DNA from: Erigeron canadensis
Taxonomy: Eukaryota > Streptophyta > Magnoliopsida > Asterales > Asteraceae
DNA: 64,000 bases
Assembly (NCBI RefSeq): GCF_010389155.1
Contig: NC_057764.1
Coordinates: 17,608,001 to 17,672,000, forward strand
Direction of reading: 5' to 3'
The notes beneath the pieces were generated by a model, which was not told the origin of the DNA, did no database searches, and saw only the letters and a program-made list of their open reading frames with translations. Both the position numbers and the translations under genes were made by a program. Within the stretch, counting starts at the first letter, position 1. Every line of letters starts with the position of its first letter. This document shows, one piece after another, positions 60,282 to 64,000 of the stretch.

Positions 60282-62721
60282 CTATTTGTGTTGTTTGTAT
60301 GAAGTGGTATGAAAATGTATGAAAGTAATAAAGTAGATTGTTGTGAGTTGAAATGGTTGTGTTTAAGGTGTTAAATATAGGAGCGAAAATTTAAAAAAAG
60401 AAACTACAAAGTAGCCGTTGCATTTGAAATGGGGGGAGATTATTAATTTTTTTTTATTATTATTAAAATAGCAAAACGGTCACATTTGGGCACCACACAC
60501 AGACGCAGCATCCATTTCTGGTACAAATCAGTCTGACGTCAACTGAAGACGCACTCGTGGTTATAGCGCCGGACGCCGGTTACGTGTCTGACGTGCGTCC
60601 GAAGATGCTATAAGGAGCGACCTAAGCGTGTAACACATATAAAATTACTTGATTACTTTCATTTAATTTTACATTAACATACTTAATAATATTAATCATT
60701 AATACTTGAGCAAATTAATCTAATACAATAATGATAATGATACCTAATATACTTATAATATACACTAACTCTAGTTATTTACAACTTATATCAATCAACC
60801 CTTATTATAACTACATCATTCCCTTTTACATCAATTACTTAATACATGAATATTCACACCTCTATCGTTGTCGTCGCCGCTCCTACCCATCATTGCAACC
60901 ACTATACCCATCGTAGTCATCACCGTCGCATTGTGCGTAAGGGTGTTATCAAGCTGAGCTGAGCTCAAGCTAACATGGCTCGTGCATGGCTCGAAAAATA
61001 TTCGGTAGGCTCGAGCTCGGCTCGGTAGCTCGTGGAGCTTTTAGTTAGTAGGCTCAAGCTTTACTCGTTATACTTACAATATGGCTTGTGCTCGGCTTAA
61101 AAAGTTCAAAAAAGGCACAGATTTCGTAATTTTTAAACGATTGATGAAATAGTATCATAGGGTGACCAATTATTCTATTTACATAAGAAGTATCAATCAC
61201 ATCAGAAAGTTTATGTTCATGATATCAATTATCTAAGTAACATTAGGATCAAACAAAAAACTACTAATGTTAAGCCAACAATTGCTACAAGCAGTATTTT
61301 TGAAATCAAGCATGGAGAGTGGAAGCAGAAGACTTTGAGTCAAGCAAACTTAGGGTGCGTTTGATTGCAAAAAACACTCCTTGTTTTCTATTTTTGTTTT
61401 CCAAGAAAACATGAAATACAGAAAACATGTTATAATCATTGCTTTCTAAGAAAACATTTCAAGAAAACAAAAAACAATGTTTTCCACTTTTCAATGGAAA
61501 ATTTGAAAATATTTTTTTTTGTTTTCTATTTTCATTTTAGTTTATATATTTTAGTTTTTAGCAATATAAAACCAATCAAAGGTGTACTCTATCACTAGCT
61601 ATAAATTCATGAGATCACGAAGATCCAACTTTCAAATTTCAGTTTGAACATCAATAATCAACATTAGAACACACAAAAGCAGTATTACTATTGGAATTCC
61701 ATTAATAGTAAATAAAAAAAAGCCAAGTCAACTAATGACAAAATACAAATCTTGATTAATTCAAAATAAATTCATAGAAATATCAAAAAATGACGGGTAA
61801 AGTATAAGTAACCAAGAAGTTCTAATAACTTTGTAAAAGATGAAGGAAAAAAATATAAAATTAAAATAATAGATTAATCTACCCAACTAGATTAATACCC
61901 GGTCGGTGACCGAGTTACCAAGTAAAATTTTACTTAAAAATTAAATTTATTGTATAATTGAGCATAATATTAAAATAAAGTCTTATATATTGTACACTTT
62001 TCGATGTTATTAAGATTGTTAGACCTTACCTGAAATTCGACCTGAAACCGACTTGAAAAAATGGTTAAGGTTGTGAAATTTTGACCCGTTAACTTGTCAA
62101 CTTGATTTTTTGGGTGGGGTTAGGTTGACTTCTAAAGTTAAAAGGTGAACTCTATAACCCAAAAATATTTAAATTTATATAATATTTTTTATTAGGTTGA
62201 CCCACTAACTCACTTGATCCGACACCTCACGACCCATTTGACTTGAAATCAACCCGCCAACCCATATGACCTAAGAATAGCGGCGTAACATGAACATCAT
62301 TAGAAGGGGTAAAAAAAAAATTGGCTTAAAATATACTTCTACATTTTTTCTTTTCCAAACTTTTGCGGGAGTTAATACATATTAATTTGTTCTTTTATTC
62401 TCAAATAATAAATAATCGCTAATTACAATCCAACATTTTGGCTGGACCATGACCCCTTCCGGTCCAATGGATGTTGCGCCATTGCTTGAGATCAACACAT
62501 TTAATGCACCAACCTACCAACCAATATGACCCGAAATCAATCCACCAACCCATTTAACTCGCGAATCTGATCATTTTTTAGGTTGTTAGTTTAGTTCAGG
62601 TTGATGGGTTGACTCGTTTTGGTTAAAATGTTCAAGTCAATTTTCATATGAAGTTGAGTTCAGGTTAAGTATTTCAACCCGTTAACCCGGCCCCGTTAGC
62701 CTAAACCTGTTATAACTATAT
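60282..62721 (+). other. Repeat-rich intergenic or intronic DNA
   Basis: At 60950-61090 the words GAGCTC, GGCTCG and AGCTCG recur, typical of subterminal regions of some plant hAT elements. At 62030-62290 and 62480-62700 short words such as AACCCG(C/T)(C/T)AACCC recur on both strands. No gene or element boundaries can be supported. Confidence 0.4.
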
Positions 62722-62879
62722 TATACTTATACTTATGTATTTTAGCTATTGTTCTATATAAAGTTATTTATCTTTGCATTGAAAATTTTAAGTTAACGGT
62801 TATACTTATACTTATGTATTTTAGTTATTGTTCTATATAAAGTTATTTATCTTTGCATTGAAAATTTTAAGTTAACGGT
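62722..62879. repeat. 79 bp tandem duplication
   Basis: Two adjacent units, 62722-62800 and 62801-62879, both starting TATACTTATACTTATG and ending GTTAACGGT. One mismatch was seen (AGCTATT versus AGTTATT). Confidence 0.93.
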
Positions 62880-64000
62880 TGACGAAGGACGGTCGTCACC
62901 CATCCGTTTTAAAAAGTACACCTAAATAAGTTTATGAGTAATAACTTGAACATCTATAAAGTTTAGGAATTAAAAAATGTTATAGAAAAAGTTTATAATG
63001 AGTACATAAAATGAGAAAAAATCATGTATTAGAATTGAAAAATCAATATAAGCTTTATAACTTTCGTCTTTCGAAAAATTTCTCATACATTCATCCCTTA
63101 CCATTTTTAAGGCATTTTAAGGCATGCGTGATAAATTGAAGATTCCATTTAGCCATGTAGGTGATTGTCGTTTTTGTTAAAATCAAAGTCCAAATATGGA
63201 TAGCATAAAAATGCTTTTCGGTTGTAAATGTAATAAAGGTCTGTAATTAATAATAACATTAAAAATTACCATTTAGTGGTGTACAGTCAAAAACACGTGG
63301 TGTACAGATCATCTCCCTTATAATAGTCGTAGTTCACTTTCATTTTTAATGGTCAAGATTAATTTGAGTCTAATGTTAATTTGTATTAACTTGATTCTCT
63401 TTTTTTTTTCCAATAATTATGTGTAAATAACATAAAAGTGTTTTAAAATATAGTATGGATTTTCAAACTTAAATGGTTGCTAAGAAAAGGTAAAGTTGAC
63501 TTTAACCCTTATGGTTAAATTTGTTTGTCTAATCTTTTTAATGGTAAAAAAATGGTACGTATATGTAAATACGAGTACCAAAAAGAGTTTATAAGTTTAG
63601 CATGAACCATGGATTCTATTTAAATTAATTTTTGTCAATATCAACATCTTTCTTTTCTTTCTCTGGATTATTAATTTCATCTAAAGTGTAAAAGTGTGAA
63701 CTCAAAACAACAAAACATGGTAAGTGCTAAATGAAATTGAGGAAAAAAATTACGCACTTGCTCTATTGTTCACAAATATAGATATGAAACAAAAAGAATA
63801 ATTCTCAAAAATTTCAAGCAAATACTTGTATACGTTTAAAAGATTTCAAAGATTATCCGTTTAAGAAGCAATTGCAATAGCTTGGTTTGCATCGATGGGC
63901 TTTGTTCAATCATTGGGCTCTGTTATACTCGTATAAATAGTAGGTGGTAGTCAATATTTTATCGGTTACACCTTCCTAAGCGTTTGTATAATTAGAAGAG
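62880..64000 (+). other. AT-rich DNA, nothing recognised
   Basis: No gene, kinase exon or repeat structure that I can define lies in the last 1.1 kb. Confidence 0.5.

Overview
The window is nuclear DNA of a flowering plant. Spliced genes with GT-AG introns, cysteine-rich receptor-like kinases (CRKs) and plant-type retroelements (Athila, Copia, MULE, Helitron, LINE) all point there. A eudicot, perhaps an Asteraceae, is my inference from the style of the repeats; nothing in the sequence proves it. No bacterial, organellar, rRNA, tRNA or CRISPR sequence was recognised.

The backbone is a tandem array of CRK genes, all on the + strand, pulled apart by transposable elements. CRK-1 (11335-14530) is a dead kinase-half pseudogene. 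CRK-2 is split: a 5'-truncated extracellular exon lies at 17634-18208, and an intact transmembrane and kinase part lies at 29069-31199, with a 10.9 kb gap between them that may be an inflated first intron. CRK-3 (58039-58831) is a complete, clean first exon (signal peptide and two DUF26 domains) whose kinase part is not found before the window ends.

Layout. 1-5646: 5' half of a decayed Athila-type Ty3/Gypsy element on the - strand. It abuts 5647-9985, the 3' part of a SIRE-like Copia element with a decayed extra reading frame and its 3' LTR, probably the target of the Athila insertion. 9986-17633: CRK-1 with a Helitron-like insert, then AT-rich DNA with a TIR element. 18209-29068: the gap inside CRK-2, holding a small TIR element, two Helitron-like copies in opposite orientation, two long-TIR foldback elements (one split by a 4.55 kb probable solo LTR, the other carrying palindromic telomere-like repeats) and a broken unknown ORF. 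31200-58038: a Russian-doll nest built in the 3' end of one LINE. One part of the LINE is split by an 8.24 kb block flanked by a 138 bp direct duplication, and that block holds a 5.5 kb MULE. Another part is split by a Copia element (about 14.5 kb across) that itself contains a 12.1 kb Copia element. 58832-64000: introns or intergenic DNA with a Harbinger transposase fragment.

The most notable object is the MULE at 34082-39628. It has 113 bp TIRs differing at about three positions and a perfect 9 bp target duplication. Its transposase gene carries four in-frame stops and a frameshift, yet a convergent two-exon gene on the other strand encodes an uninterrupted 133-residue GRF-type zinc-finger protein with a C-terminal membrane anchor. 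All coordinates of splice sites, TIRs and LTRs were read by eye from the sequence.
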